Positions 16,927 to 25,269 of a stretch of 64,000 nucleotides of DNA are shown here, piece after piece; the first letter of the stretch is position 1, and every line of letters begins with the position of its first letter. The DNA is from Lentibacillus jeotgali (GTDB taxonomy: Bacteria > Bacillota > Bacilli > Bacillales > Amphibacillaceae): positions 124,001 through 188,000 of the forward strand of contig NZ_AGAV01000019.1 of NCBI RefSeq assembly GCF_000224785.1, written 5' to 3'. The notes beneath the pieces were generated by a model. That model was not told the origin of the DNA. It worked only from the letters and a program-made list of their open reading frames with translations, and ran no database searches. Both the position numbers and the translations under genes were made by a program.

Positions 16927-18114
16927 GTGTTAACATTTCCGATTTCAGAGTTTCACGAACGGCTTAACAAAACAAAGCAGCGGATGGCTGACGCCGGGGT
17001 CGATTTACTGATGATAACAGATCCGGCTAACATGAACTATTTGACCGGGTATGATGCATGGTCATTCTATGTACATCAAATGCTTATTGTTATCATTGAT
17101 AATGATCAGCCGGTTTGGATTGGCCGTGAACAGGATGCGAACGCTGCTTTGCACACCACCTGGCTTGAAGAAGATCACATTATTCCTTATGGGGACCATT
17201 ATGTTCAGTCATCAGTCAGGCATCCAATGGACTTTATAGCTGATTTGCTGAGAGAAAAAAACTGTGATCATAAAACAATTGCTGTGGAAATGGATGCTTA
17301 TTATTTTACGGCAAAAAGTTATATGCAATTAACGAAAGGCCTGCCGAACGCGACCTTTAAAGATGGAACCAATATGGTTAATTGGGTACGCATTATTAAA
17401 TCCGACCGGGAGATATCATATCTAAAACAAGCTGCCAGGATTTCCGAAAAAGCGATGGAAGTCGCTTTTGAATCAATAGAAGAAGGGGTCCGTGAATGTG
17501 ATGTCGTTGCTGAAATATCGCACGCACAAATAAGCGGTACAGAGGATTTTGGCGGTGATTACCCGTCAATTGTTCCATTGCTTCCCACAGGTGAAAAGAC
17601 GTCTGCATCACATTTGACCTGGACTGATGACAGGTTTCAGCAAGGCGATCCGGTCATTATTGAATTGGCCGGCTGTTTCCGTCGTTATCACTCACCGCTG
17701 GCAAGGACGGCTGTCATTGGCAAACCGTCAGAGCAGATGCAATATGTTTCGGATGTTGTCCTTGAAGGAATCAATACAACACTTGATGCGGTCAAACCGG
17801 GGATTACCTGTGAAGAACTGGAAAGTGTCTGGCGCCGTGTAATTGAAAAAAGCGGAATCAAGAAAGAGTCCAGGATGGGCTATTCAGTCGGTCTCAATTA
17901 CCCGCCGGATTGGGGCGAGCATACAGCAAGCCTGAGGCCTCAAGATCGTACAGTTCTGGAACCGAACATGACATTTCACCTGATACCGGGTATTTGGATG
18001 GAAAATATGGGAGTGGAAATCAGCGAATCGTTCCGGGTAACCGAAACAGGTGTTGAAATTCTCGCCGAGTTTCCACGCGAACTGATGGTAAAGCCAAACA
18101 TCCGACTGGCTTAA
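16927..18114 (+). CDS. doeA: Ectoine hydrolase (DoeA/EutD type, M24 fold)
   Basis: Expected to open the ectoine ring to N-acetyl-L-2,4-diaminobutyrate. The 395-aa protein has the creatinase N-domain (1-150, with NMNYLTGYDAWSFY) and a pita-bread C-domain. The metal-ligand blocks of true M24 peptidases are changed: the first Asp pair reads IIELAGCFRRYHSPLART, the pattern I associate with DoeA/EutD and not with Xaa-Pro peptidases. This supports a metal-free creatinase-like amidohydrolase. It starts at GTG 16927 behind GGGGAGGG. It shares a 16-bp operator with the GntR gene 3 kb away, which carries the rest of the pathway behind it. A close relative acting on another cyclic amidine or amide cannot be excluded. 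Confidence 0.78.
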   Translation: MLTFPISEFHERLNKTKQRMADAGVDLLMITDPANMNYLTGYDAWSFYVHQMLIVIIDNDQPVWIGREQDANAALHTTWLEEDHIIPYGDHYVQSSVRHPMDFIADLLREKNCDHKTIAVEMDAYYFTAKSYMQLTKGLPNATFKDGTNMVNWVRIIKSDREISYLKQAARISEKAMEVAFESIEEGVRECDVVAEISHAQISGTEDFGGDYPSIVPLLPTGEKTSASHLTWTDDRFQQGDPVIIELAGCFRRYHSPLARTAVIGKPSEQMQYVSDVVLEGINTTLDAVKPGITCEELESVWRRVIEKSGIKKESRMGYSVGLNYPPDWGEHTASLRPQDRTVLEPNMTFHLIPGIWMENMGVEISESFRVTETGVEILAEFPRELMVKPNIRLA

Positions 18115-18175
18115 CATCAAGTGCCGATTTCAACAGCCGGGTTGAAGTTCTCGCTCTCAATATAAAAAAGTTAGA

Positions 18176-18212
18176 GAAAAGCCGTACCAGTGTAGCGTGG
18201 TACGGCCGTTTT
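18176..18212. terminator. Bidirectional terminator between doeA and the hydroxyacid dehydrogenase gene
   Basis: A 9-bp stem (GCCGTACCA with TGGTACGGC) with an 8-nt loop, A's on the left and TTTT on the right, between two convergent genes. Confidence 0.75.
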
Positions 18213-18217
18213 AATGA

Positions 18218-19204
18218 TTATGCGTTCTTATCAAAGGCGTTCGGGTTAACCAGGTTCGGCGGTCTTTCTCCGTTTAGACCGGCTTCAAGATTTTCTCCGG
18301 CAAGTTTTGACATACTCAGTTCCGTCTCGTGCGTGGACGAACCGATATGTGGTGTGCTCACCACATTTTTCATTTTTAAAAGCGGATTATCGGGGTTGAC
18401 TGGTTCCTGCTCAAATACGTCAAGACCGGCAGCCGTAATCTCACCATTCTCTAGTGCTTCAATCAAATCTTGTTCCACGATTGTCTGTCCACGGGAGCCG
18501 TTGATGAAAATGGCGGATTTTTTCATCTTCTGAAATTCACGCTTTCCAATCATGCCCTCGGTTTCTTTCGTCAGTGGGGTAATCATGCAGACAAAATCGG
18601 ATTCCTCCAGTAATTCATCAAGGTCGCGGTATCCGGCATTGAAAGTTTTCTCAGCATCGGGTTTGCGGCTTCGGCTGTGGTATAAAATATCCATGTCAAA
18701 ACCAAAATGGCCGCGTTGCGCAATGGCTTGGCCGATCCGCCCCATTCCAATAATGCCAAGTGTTTTATGATGGACATTGTTGCCATAGTGTTCTTCTCCA
18801 ATTGCTTCGGCTTGCCATTCGCCTTTTTTGACAAAATGGTCCAATTCCGGGATACGTCTGGCTGTTGCGACCAGAATGCCAAACACTGCATCTGCAACTG
18901 TATCTGTCAGGATGCCGGGTGTATTGGTTCCCATAATATTGCGCCTGGTCATTTCATCCAAATTCAGATTATTGTAGCCTACCGAGACATTGCTGACAAC
19001 TTTCAGATTTGGTGCATTGTTCAACAGTTCAGCATCTACAGGTGTTCCAAGTCCGATAATTCCTTCAGCCTCATTCAAATGTTCCAGAAATTCAGGGTCG
19101 TTCTTCGTATCAATGTTTTTAAAAAAACGGACATCATGTTTTTCTTTCAGATCATCCAAAACAGGCTGTTCCACACGGTTGTAGGCAATGACTTTCTTCC
19201 TCAC
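18218..19204 (-). CDS. D-isomer-specific 2-hydroxyacid dehydrogenase (glyoxylate/hydroxypyruvate reductase type)
   Basis: NAD(P)H-dependent reductase of a 2-oxoacid such as glyoxylate, hydroxypyruvate or 2-ketogluconate, 328 aa. The NAD-binding GIIGMGRIGQAIAQ is near residue 150. The catalytic Arg lies in INGSRGQ, the Glu in DVFEQEPV and the His in STPHIGSS. An open frame extends 65 codons further upstream into repeat DNA, but GGAGG lies 8 nt before GTG 19204 and homologs begin there. It faces the ectoine genes; a link to them is only by position. Confidence 0.85.
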   Translation of the reverse strand: MRKKVIAYNRVEQPVLDDLKEKHDVRFFKNIDTKNDPEFLEHLNEAEGIIGLGTPVDAELLNNAPNLKVVSNVSVGYNNLNLDEMTRRNIMGTNTPGILTDTVADAVFGILVATARRIPELDHFVKKGEWQAEAIGEEHYGNNVHHKTLGIIGMGRIGQAIAQRGHFGFDMDILYHSRSRKPDAEKTFNAGYRDLDELLEESDFVCMITPLTKETEGMIGKREFQKMKKSAIFINGSRGQTIVEQDLIEALENGEITAAGLDVFEQEPVNPDNPLLKMKNVVSTPHIGSSTHETELSMSKLAGENLEAGLNGERPPNLVNPNAFDKNA

Positions 19205-19287
19205 ATTCAATACCTCCATTTCGCGCTGTCTATAGGGGCTCTTTCTCTGAAGCTGTTTTTTAAACATGTTTCTAATTGATAAAAAAT

Positions 19288-19682
19288 CCATAAACTGCGA
19301 CACAAAAAACTTGTGTGCGATAATAACGCTTCGGAAATACACTACGCTTTCCGTGGGGGCTGGTGAGCCTCCGCGTGCTGACGCACTGCGGGGTCTCACC
19401 TATGCCTCTGCTCCCACAGGAGTCTCCGTGTATTTCCTCCGCTAAGTTTTGTTCACTATATCTTGGTAAAACAAAATATTTTATGACAGATAAAACTGGA
19501 TTGCTTAACGCTTAAAAGCAGCTGGAATATGCGAGACTCCTGTGGGACAGCGAGCCTAAGAGACCCCACAGCGAGCGTTCTTTGCGAGCAAGGAGGCTCG
19601 TGATGAGCCCACGGAAAGCGAGTATATTCCAGCTGCGTGGTTAGAGGTTCTCGCTAACTTCTGGGTTGTGTCGTAGTTTATA
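19288..19682. repeat. Bacillaceae-type interspersed repeat, two inverted copies with inverted ends
   Basis: The ends are inverted repeats: CATAAACTGCGACAC at the left (19289-19303) and GTGTCGTAGTTTATA at the right (19668-19682). Inside are two diverged copies of one roughly 100-bp module in opposite orientation, at about 19330-19440 and 19508-19636. Each is itself a long imperfect palindrome with CTTTCCGTGGG, GAGCCTCC, GGGGTCTC and CCCACAGGAGTCTC blocks. Nothing is encoded. This kind of sequence is widespread in Bacillaceae. It separates the dehydrogenase gene from the GntR gene. Confidence 0.7.
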
Positions 19683-19788
19683 TCAACTCCGAACTCATGA
19701 GTAACCAATTTAACAAAAAGAGCCTTTCTTTAAAAATAGACGTAAATGCCTTTTAAGTCAATGAATTTTAAATTAATGAAAAATTCAG

Positions 19789-19817
19789 TTGACAATGACA
19801 TGCGTCTAACTTAAGAT
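19789..19817 (+). promoter_or_regulatory. Promoter of the GntR regulator operon
   Basis: Perfect TTGACA (19789-19794), 17-bp spacer, TAAGAT (19812-19817). An operator begins 16 nt after the -10 box, the same spacing as at the ectoine hydrolase promoter. Confidence 0.7.
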
Positions 19818-19833
19818 GAATGTAAGATGTTCT

Positions 19834-19849
19834 TTGTCGACAATCGACA
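19834..19849 (+). promoter_or_regulatory. GntR-type operator before the GntR regulator gene
   Basis: TTGTCGACAATCGACA, identical over 16 bp to the site at 16746-16761 and at the same distance from the -10 box. This points to autoregulation and joint control with doeA. Confidence 0.72.
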
Positions 19850-19887
19850 TAAGACAATTTGATTATGCCAGAAAGGAGCAATTGGTT

Positions 19888-20568
19888 TTGCAGCCTAATA
19901 ATAGCGCTATTATGCAAAAACCATTAAGCGAGCTGATTGCGGACCATCTAAAGCAGAACATTTGGAACGAAAAAATTCAGTTTGGCGAGCGGCTGCTGGA
20001 GACAGAACTTGCAGAACACTATGATGTCAGTCGCAGTACAATCAGGGAAGCGCTGAAGATTCTGGAAAGCGAGGAGCTCGTTGTCAGTCAGGCGAGAAAA
20101 GGGACTTATGTTGCTGATTTCACCGACAAGGATGCGGGCGAGATGATTGAATTGCGCACATTGCTGGAATCACATGCGTTTATGCAGGCAATGCCCCGTC
20201 TTAAATCTGAGGACACAAAGAAATTGGAGGGAATTGTGGGACAGATGAAAGCAAAGGCCGACGAAGAAGACTGGAATGATTTATTTGATCTTGATATGCA
20301 ATTTCATAGTTACGTTGTGGGTCTTTGCGGGAATACAAGAATCATAAAGATTTATGATTCGCTTCAAGTGCAAATCAGAACATTTCTCATGCATCTTGAC
20401 AGGTACTATTCAAGCACTCATGCATTTTATCATGAACACCGGCAATTGCTTGAAGCATTAGTCTCGAATGACGTGCATACATTGAATGGGAGAGTAAGAG
20501 AGCATATCGAATATGTCGAGACGAAACTGCTTGGGCAAAATAATGATATAAAATATGAGGAGGTCTAG
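19888..20568 (+). CDS. GntR-family (FadR/FCD subfamily) transcription regulator of the ectoine genes
   Basis: 226 aa. The N-terminal winged helix carries YDVSRSTIREALKILE, the GntR recognition helix region. The C-terminal part is an all-helical FCD ligand domain with the metal-site pattern of D...H...H. I place the start at TTG 19888, 9 nt after AAAGGAG (19872-19878): an ATG at 19816 would lie upstream of the predicted transcript start and overlap the -10 box. It is first in an operon with the aminotransferase gene (4-nt gap). Known ectoine regulators EnuR are MocR-type, so an FCD regulator would be a different solution. The ligand is likely a pathway intermediate (inferred). Confidence 0.82.
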   Translation: MQPNNSAIMQKPLSELIADHLKQNIWNEKIQFGERLLETELAEHYDVSRSTIREALKILESEELVVSQARKGTYVADFTDKDAGEMIELRTLLESHAFMQAMPRLKSEDTKKLEGIVGQMKAKADEEDWNDLFDLDMQFHSYVVGLCGNTRIIKIYDSLQVQIRTFLMHLDRYYSSTHAFYHEHRQLLEALVSNDVHTLNGRVREHIEYVETKLLGQNNDIKYEEV

Positions 20569-20571
20569 CAT

Positions 20572-21924
20572 ATGAATAGACAATTTGCTAACGTCAAAAC
20601 CGAACTGCCAGGTCCAAAGGCGAAGGAGTTGCTTGAGCGCAGACATAATGCGGTACCACATGGTGTCAGCTATGGCACGCCGACATTTGTGGAGTCAGCA
20701 AAGGGTGCGCTGCTCAAGGATATTGACGGCAACCATTTTATTGATTTTGCGGGAGCCATAGGTGTCAATAACGTCGGGCACAGCCATGACACTGTTGTGA
20801 ACGCTTTACAGGATCAGGCTCCTAAATATATTCATACCGGATTTAACGTTATGATGTATGATTCGTATGTTGAACTGGCAGAAAAATTGGCAGATCTGTC
20901 GCCGGGCAGTTTTGATAAAAAAGTAATGTTTTTAAACAGCGGGGCAGAAGCGAATGAAAATGCCGTCAAGATTGCCCGTAAATATACAGGAAGACAGGCC
21001 GTTGTTTCAGTCACCGGCGGATTTCACGGACGGACCTTGCTGGCGATGTCCATGACCGGTAAAGTTAAGCCGTATAAATACGAATATGGCCCATTTGCAC
21101 CGGAAGTGTACCATGCGCCATTTCCGTATAATTACCGCCGTCCCGATGGAATGAGTGAAGAAGCGTACACGGATGAACTTCTCAAACGGGTGAAGGACTT
21201 TTTCATTACGGAAGTCGACCCGAGCCAAGTCGCTGCATTCTTTATGGAGCCTGTACAGGGTGAAAGTGGCTTCATCATTCCAAATAAAAAATTTGTTCAA
21301 GGGGTCTATGAACTGTGCAAGCAGCACGGCATTCTGTTTATCGCCGATGAAATCCAGACTGGTTTCGGCCGTACAGGCAAGTATTTTGCGATGGACCATT
21401 TTGGTGTGGAACCGGATTTAGTTACGGTTTCCAAGTCAATGGCAGCCGGCTTGCCGATCAGCGGCATCATTGGCAGGCAGGAAGTGATGGATTTCGCGCA
21501 AAAGGGTGAGTTAGGCGGAACCTATTGCGGTACGCCGCTGGGCTGCCGTGCGGGATTGGCCGTACTTGAAGTCATGGAAAAAGAAAACTTGAATGATCGT
21601 GCAGTTAAAATCGGTGAAAAGGTTATGGAGAAGTTCGGCAAAATGTATGACTGTTTTGATGCCATTGGCGACTACCGCGGTCTTGGCGCCATGTGTGCGC
21701 TTGAGTTTGTTAAGGACCGTGACACGAAAGAACCGGATAAAGCGTTGACCGGCCAGGTATTGAAAGAAGCACGTGAACGCGGACTCATTGCTTTAAACGC
21801 TGGTGTCTTTGACAATGTTGTTCGTCTTTTGATGCCGCTGGTAACCACGGACGAACAGCTTGAAGAAGGACTCGATATATTGGAAGAAGCTATAGAGGCA
21901 GCAACAGTCAGTGTAAGAGTTTAA
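20572..21924 (+). CDS. Class III aminotransferase, probable L-2,4-diaminobutyrate transaminase (DoeD-like)
   Basis: 450 aa, PLP-dependent. Motifs are GAEANENAVKIARKYTGR, EPVQGESGF, DEIQTGFGRTGK and the PLP lysine in VSKSMAAGLP. On its own it would be called 4-aminobutyrate aminotransferase. In this cluster it could move the terminal amino group of diaminobutyrate to 2-oxoglutarate and give aspartate semialdehyde, the third step of ectoine breakdown. GAGGAGG lies before the ATG. It is coupled to the regulator gene upstream and followed by a hairpin and the aldehyde dehydrogenase gene. Confidence 0.85.
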   Translation: MNRQFANVKTELPGPKAKELLERRHNAVPHGVSYGTPTFVESAKGALLKDIDGNHFIDFAGAIGVNNVGHSHDTVVNALQDQAPKYIHTGFNVMMYDSYVELAEKLADLSPGSFDKKVMFLNSGAEANENAVKIARKYTGRQAVVSVTGGFHGRTLLAMSMTGKVKPYKYEYGPFAPEVYHAPFPYNYRRPDGMSEEAYTDELLKRVKDFFITEVDPSQVAAFFMEPVQGESGFIIPNKKFVQGVYELCKQHGILFIADEIQTGFGRTGKYFAMDHFGVEPDLVTVSKSMAAGLPISGIIGRQEVMDFAQKGELGGTYCGTPLGCRAGLAVLEVMEKENLNDRAVKIGEKVMEKFGKMYDCFDAIGDYRGLGAMCALEFVKDRDTKEPDKALTGQVLKEARERGLIALNAGVFDNVVRLLMPLVTTDEQLEEGLDILEEAIEAATVSVRV

Positions 21925-21955
21925 AAAACCCCACTTTAGGCTAGAAGTTAATAGA

Positions 21956-22017
21956 AGGCTGGTACAGTGAAAATATAGTCTGGTAATCTTTAAAAAACGT
22001 ACCAGCCTGTCAATTTT
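21956..22017 (+). terminator. Internal hairpin/partial terminator between the transaminase and dehydrogenase genes
   Basis: AGGCTGGTAC (21956-21965) pairs perfectly with GTACCAGCCT (21999-22008), followed by GTCAATTTTT. The T-run is short of ideal. It lies 26 bp before the next start codon and may cut distal expression or stabilise the upstream message. Confidence 0.5.
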
Positions 22018-22039
22018 TCAGGATGGGAGTGACGTGAAG

Positions 22040-23482
22040 ATGGCAGTTAAAACAGATAACTACCTAATGAGTATTAATGGTCAATGGGTTGGCAGCGACC
22101 TTGATACGCTGAACGTTGTCAATCCAGCAAACGGTGAAACGGTCGGTACAGTCCCAAATGGCGGTGAGAAGGAAGCGGAACAGGCTGTGAATGCAGCATA
22201 TGACGCGTTCGAGTCATGGTCTAATCTGACGGCTCACGACCGTGCGGTTTATCTTAAAAAGCTGAATCAGCTAATGCTGGAAAATCAGGAAGAGCTTGCT
22301 CAGATGATGACTATTGAAATGGGCAAACCGATTAATGAATCAAGAGGAGAAGTTAAATACGCAGCTTCCTTTATCGAGTGGTTTGCAGAAGAAGGAAAGC
22401 GCATCGATGGTGCAGTCATTCCGACACATGCAGCGGGAAAACGCCTGCAAGTCTGGAAAAAGCCTGTCGGTGTTGCAGCAGCAATTACACCATGGAATTT
22501 TCCAGCTGCCATGCTGACGCGTAAGATGGGTCCGGCACTTGCATCTGGCTGTACCTTTATCATGAAACCATCCAGTGAAAGTCCGCTGACTGCGGTTAAA
22601 CTGATGGAGTTGTGTGAACAGGCCGGTTTTCCAAAAGGGGTCGTCAACCTTGTGACAGGGTCTTCCTCTAAAATTGCCAAAGTCGTTATGGAAAACAGCA
22701 AGGTCCGCAAAGTAACTTTCACGGGATCTACCGAAGTCGGCAAGACACTGATTCGTCAAAGCGCCGATCAGGTGAAAAAGCTGTCACTGGAACTTGGCGG
22801 TCATGCGCCGCTGGTTGTTCTTGATGATGCAGATGTTGATCTGGCCGTAAAAGGAACGGTAGCATCAAAGTTCAGAAATGCCGGTCAGACTTGTATTTGT
22901 GCCAACCGGATTTACGTGCAGGAAGGCGTTTATGATGAATATGTTGAGAAATTGACAAAGGCAGTGGAGGAACTGAAAGCCGGCGATGGCACTGATGAAT
23001 CCAATGATATTGGCCCATTGATCAATCAGGATGGTTTGGATAAGGTCAAACGTCACGTTGATGACGCTACCTCCAAGGGAGCATCTATTACGACCGGCGG
23101 GAAAGCTGTTACGGATAATGGCGGTCTATTTTACCAGCCAACAGTCCTTAAAGACGTCGATCAATCAATGGTGATCATGGAGGAAGAAACATTCGGCCCT
23201 GTTACACCAGTTGAGAAAATCTCATCTGATGAAGAGGCGGTCAAACTATCAAACGATACCCCATATGGCTTGGCAGCGTACGTGTTTACCAGCAATGTTG
23301 CCCGCGGCTATCAATTGATTGAAAAACTCGATTTCGGAATTGTCGGCTGGAATGAGGGCGGCCCTTCTGCCGCACAAGTACCATTCGGCGGCATGAAAGA
23401 AAGTGGTATTGGCAGAGAAGGCGGTCACGAAGGTATTGAGGAGTTTGTTGAATCACAGTATGTTGCGATTGGCATGGGTTAA
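22040..23482 (+). CDS. NAD(P)-dependent semialdehyde dehydrogenase (succinate- or aspartate-semialdehyde; DoeC-like)
   Basis: About 480 aa, aldehyde dehydrogenase superfamily, GabD-like. Motifs: PWNFPAAM for cofactor, the general-base Glu in SLELGGHAP and the nucleophile Cys in NAGQTCICANR. On its own it is a succinate-semialdehyde dehydrogenase. After the transaminase it would oxidise aspartate semialdehyde to aspartate, the last step of ectoine degradation. ATG 22040 is preferred, with GGGAG about 10 nt upstream; a GTG at 22034 is possible. Confidence 0.85.
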   Translation: MAVKTDNYLMSINGQWVGSDLDTLNVVNPANGETVGTVPNGGEKEAEQAVNAAYDAFESWSNLTAHDRAVYLKKLNQLMLENQEELAQMMTIEMGKPINESRGEVKYAASFIEWFAEEGKRIDGAVIPTHAAGKRLQVWKKPVGVAAAITPWNFPAAMLTRKMGPALASGCTFIMKPSSESPLTAVKLMELCEQAGFPKGVVNLVTGSSSKIAKVVMENSKVRKVTFTGSTEVGKTLIRQSADQVKKLSLELGGHAPLVVLDDADVDLAVKGTVASKFRNAGQTCICANRIYVQEGVYDEYVEKLTKAVEELKAGDGTDESNDIGPLINQDGLDKVKRHVDDATSKGASITTGGKAVTDNGGLFYQPTVLKDVDQSMVIMEEETFGPVTPVEKISSDEEAVKLSNDTPYGLAAYVFTSNVARGYQLIEKLDFGIVGWNEGGPSAAQVPFGGMKESGIGREGGHEGIEEFVESQYVAIGMG

Positions 23483-23508
23483 TGCCGGCAGAAAAGGAGT
23501 GTTGCCAA

Positions 23509-23892
23509 GTGAAAGAGGTTATTGAAACGTTGAACGCTCCAAAACCGAGCGGTCCTTATTCTCAGGGCGTAAAGACAGAATCGCTTATCTTTGTTTCCGG
23601 ACAGGACGGTGTGAAGCCAGATGGTGACTTAGTCGGTACCTCAATTGCAGCACAAACCGCTGCCAGTCTGGATAATATAAACAATATACTAGCAGAAAAG
23701 GATGCCGGTTTGTCAGATTTGGTCTATGTGACCTGTCATTTATCCAATTTGAATGAAGAAACAGTCCGGGAATTCAACAAAGCCTATGAATCTTATTTCG
23801 AGGATGTTGACGTAAAGCCAGCACGTATAACAATTGGCAGCCAGCTTCTTGAAACGGATGTGGAAATGACGGCAATCGCATCTGTCAGCTGA
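23509..23892 (+). CDS. RidA-family enamine/imine deaminase
   Basis: 127 aa, YjgF/YER057c/UK114 family. Conserved SGPYSQGV near the N-terminus, FVSGQDGVKPDG and the C-terminal KPARITIGSQLLETDVEMTAIA. RidA hydrolyses reactive 2-aminoacrylate-type enamines and imines made by PLP dehydratases. The usual catalytic Arg appears in the KPARITI block. The start is GTG 23509, 9 nt after AAGGAG; the open frame begins earlier, overlapping the dehydrogenase stop. Its presence beside an EutB-like dehydratase gene is a good functional fit. Confidence 0.87.
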   Translation: MKEVIETLNAPKPSGPYSQGVKTESLIFVSGQDGVKPDGDLVGTSIAAQTAASLDNINNILAEKDAGLSDLVYVTCHLSNLNEETVREFNKAYESYFEDVDVKPARITIGSQLLETDVEMTAIASVS

Positions 23893-23925
23893 TCTGATTG
23901 AGAGTCAACTATCTTGTAAAACATT

Positions 23926-23950
23926 TGGAATCGGCATATAGCCGATTCCA
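23926..23950. terminator. Hairpin after ridA, weak terminator
   Basis: Perfect 10-bp stem TGGAATCGGC with GCCGATTCCA and 5-nt loop, followed by a mixed pyrimidine stretch without a clear T-run. Confidence 0.4.
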
Positions 23951-23991
23951 TCTCATCTTGTTGTAGTTGATGATGTGGCAGGGGGGATTAA

Positions 23992-25206
23992 ATGGCTATA
24001 ACATATAATGATATACAAACAAGGGCACAGTCTATGTTTGAACAGTTAACAGCGTGGCGGCAGCATTTTCACAGGTTCCCGGAATTAAGTTTTGAGGAAG
24101 TGGAAACGTCACGCATTATCGCTGAGACGCTTAAGAAAATTCCCGGTATGCAGGTGGAAACAGAAAAGGGCTATTCCACAGCTGTTATGGGAACGCTTTC
24201 CTCAGGGGACGGCTCAACCGTTGCGATTCGGGCGGATATGGATGCCTTGCCGATTCAGGAAGAGAATGAATGCCATTACAAATCGGTTCATGACGGTGTT
24301 ATGCATGCATGCGGTCATGATGCCCATTCGGCAATTGGCTTGGGTGCTGCCAGTTTAATAGGGGGGTTGTTTCAGACCGGAGAGCTTGAAGGCACGGTTA
24401 AATTTCTGTTTCAGCCCGCCGAGGAAATGGCGGATGCTTATGGATCGACCGGGGCGCCTTATATGATTAAGGCAGGTGCTCTGGATGATGTCGATTACGT
24501 GCTGGCGCTTCACATGAGCCCTGAAGATCAACTTGGCCATTTTAAGGTTCATGATGGCTACAGTATGGCAAATGTTGATGTCTTTGAGGCGGTGGTTACT
24601 GGAAGCGGCGGTCATGGCGCTTATCCGCATCTGGGGAAAGATCCGGTCTGGATGCTTGGTCCGGTGCTGCAGGCACTTCACGGGATTGTTGCCCGCCGAA
24701 TCTCACCGCTTGATTCGGCAGTTATAAGTGTTGGCAGCATTCAAAGTGGTTCCGCCAGTAATGTAATCCCCTCTGAAGTTCATATTAAAGGAACGATTCG
24801 CAGTTATCATCCAGATGTGCGTGAGATGCTTCACAAAGAACTGGAAAAGGCTTTTTCCGTGGTCAGATCTCTGGATGGCGATTACCAATTGACGATAAAG
24901 CCTGAAGATCCCGCCCTGTATAATGATAAGAATGTGAACCAAACGTTCAGAGAGACATTAAAAGATCTGTATCCTCATTTTAAAATTCTTGATCAGCCGT
25001 TTGGACTGGGTGGTGAGGATTTTGCCCATATGACCCGGACGGTACCGGGAGCTATGTTTTTTGTCGGGTGTGCTGTTGGTGATGACAAAACCCGCGATCT
25101 GCACACACCAAATTTTGATATTGACGAAAATGTATTGCCAATAGGCGTCTCCATTTTAACAGAAGCATCTCGGCGGTTTTTAAGTGAGAAAAGTGATGCA
25201 GGGTGA
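23992..25206 (+). CDS. M20 metal-dependent amidohydrolase, probable N-acetyl-diaminobutyrate deacetylase
   Basis: 404 aa, M20D type (aminoacylase/hippurate hydrolase). Metal-binding motifs are RADMDALPIQEE, HACGHDAHSAIG, the Glu-Glu of FQPAEEMAD and GLGGEDFAHM near the C-terminus; the lid domain carries GSGGHGAYPHLGKDP. In the ectoine pathway the second step removes the acetyl group from N-acetyl-L-2,4-diaminobutyrate. In Proteobacteria this is done by DoeB/EutE of the succinylglutamate desuccinylase family, but an M20 enzyme could do the same reaction. That role is inferred from context. GCAGGGGGA lies before the ATG. Confidence 0.82.
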   Translation: MAITYNDIQTRAQSMFEQLTAWRQHFHRFPELSFEEVETSRIIAETLKKIPGMQVETEKGYSTAVMGTLSSGDGSTVAIRADMDALPIQEENECHYKSVHDGVMHACGHDAHSAIGLGAASLIGGLFQTGELEGTVKFLFQPAEEMADAYGSTGAPYMIKAGALDDVDYVLALHMSPEDQLGHFKVHDGYSMANVDVFEAVVTGSGGHGAYPHLGKDPVWMLGPVLQALHGIVARRISPLDSAVISVGSIQSGSASNVIPSEVHIKGTIRSYHPDVREMLHKELEKAFSVVRSLDGDYQLTIKPEDPALYNDKNVNQTFRETLKDLYPHFKILDQPFGLGGEDFAHMTRTVPGAMFFVGCAVGDDKTRDLHTPNFDIDENVLPIGVSILTEASRRFLSEKSDAG

Positions 25207-25269
25207 AACAGACGGCAAAAGCCGCGATTCGCGCAATAATCATCCTGATCGTTGCAAAGGGGGTATAGC

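Noticed and set aside
19205-19399. Extended N-terminus of the hydroxyacid dehydrogenase up to 19399
   Set aside because: These 65 codons translate interspersed repeat DNA. GGAGG and GTG 19204 give the standard protein.
19816-19887. GntR start at ATG 19816
   Set aside because: That ATG overlaps the -10 hexamer, so it would not be on the transcript; it has no ribosome site.
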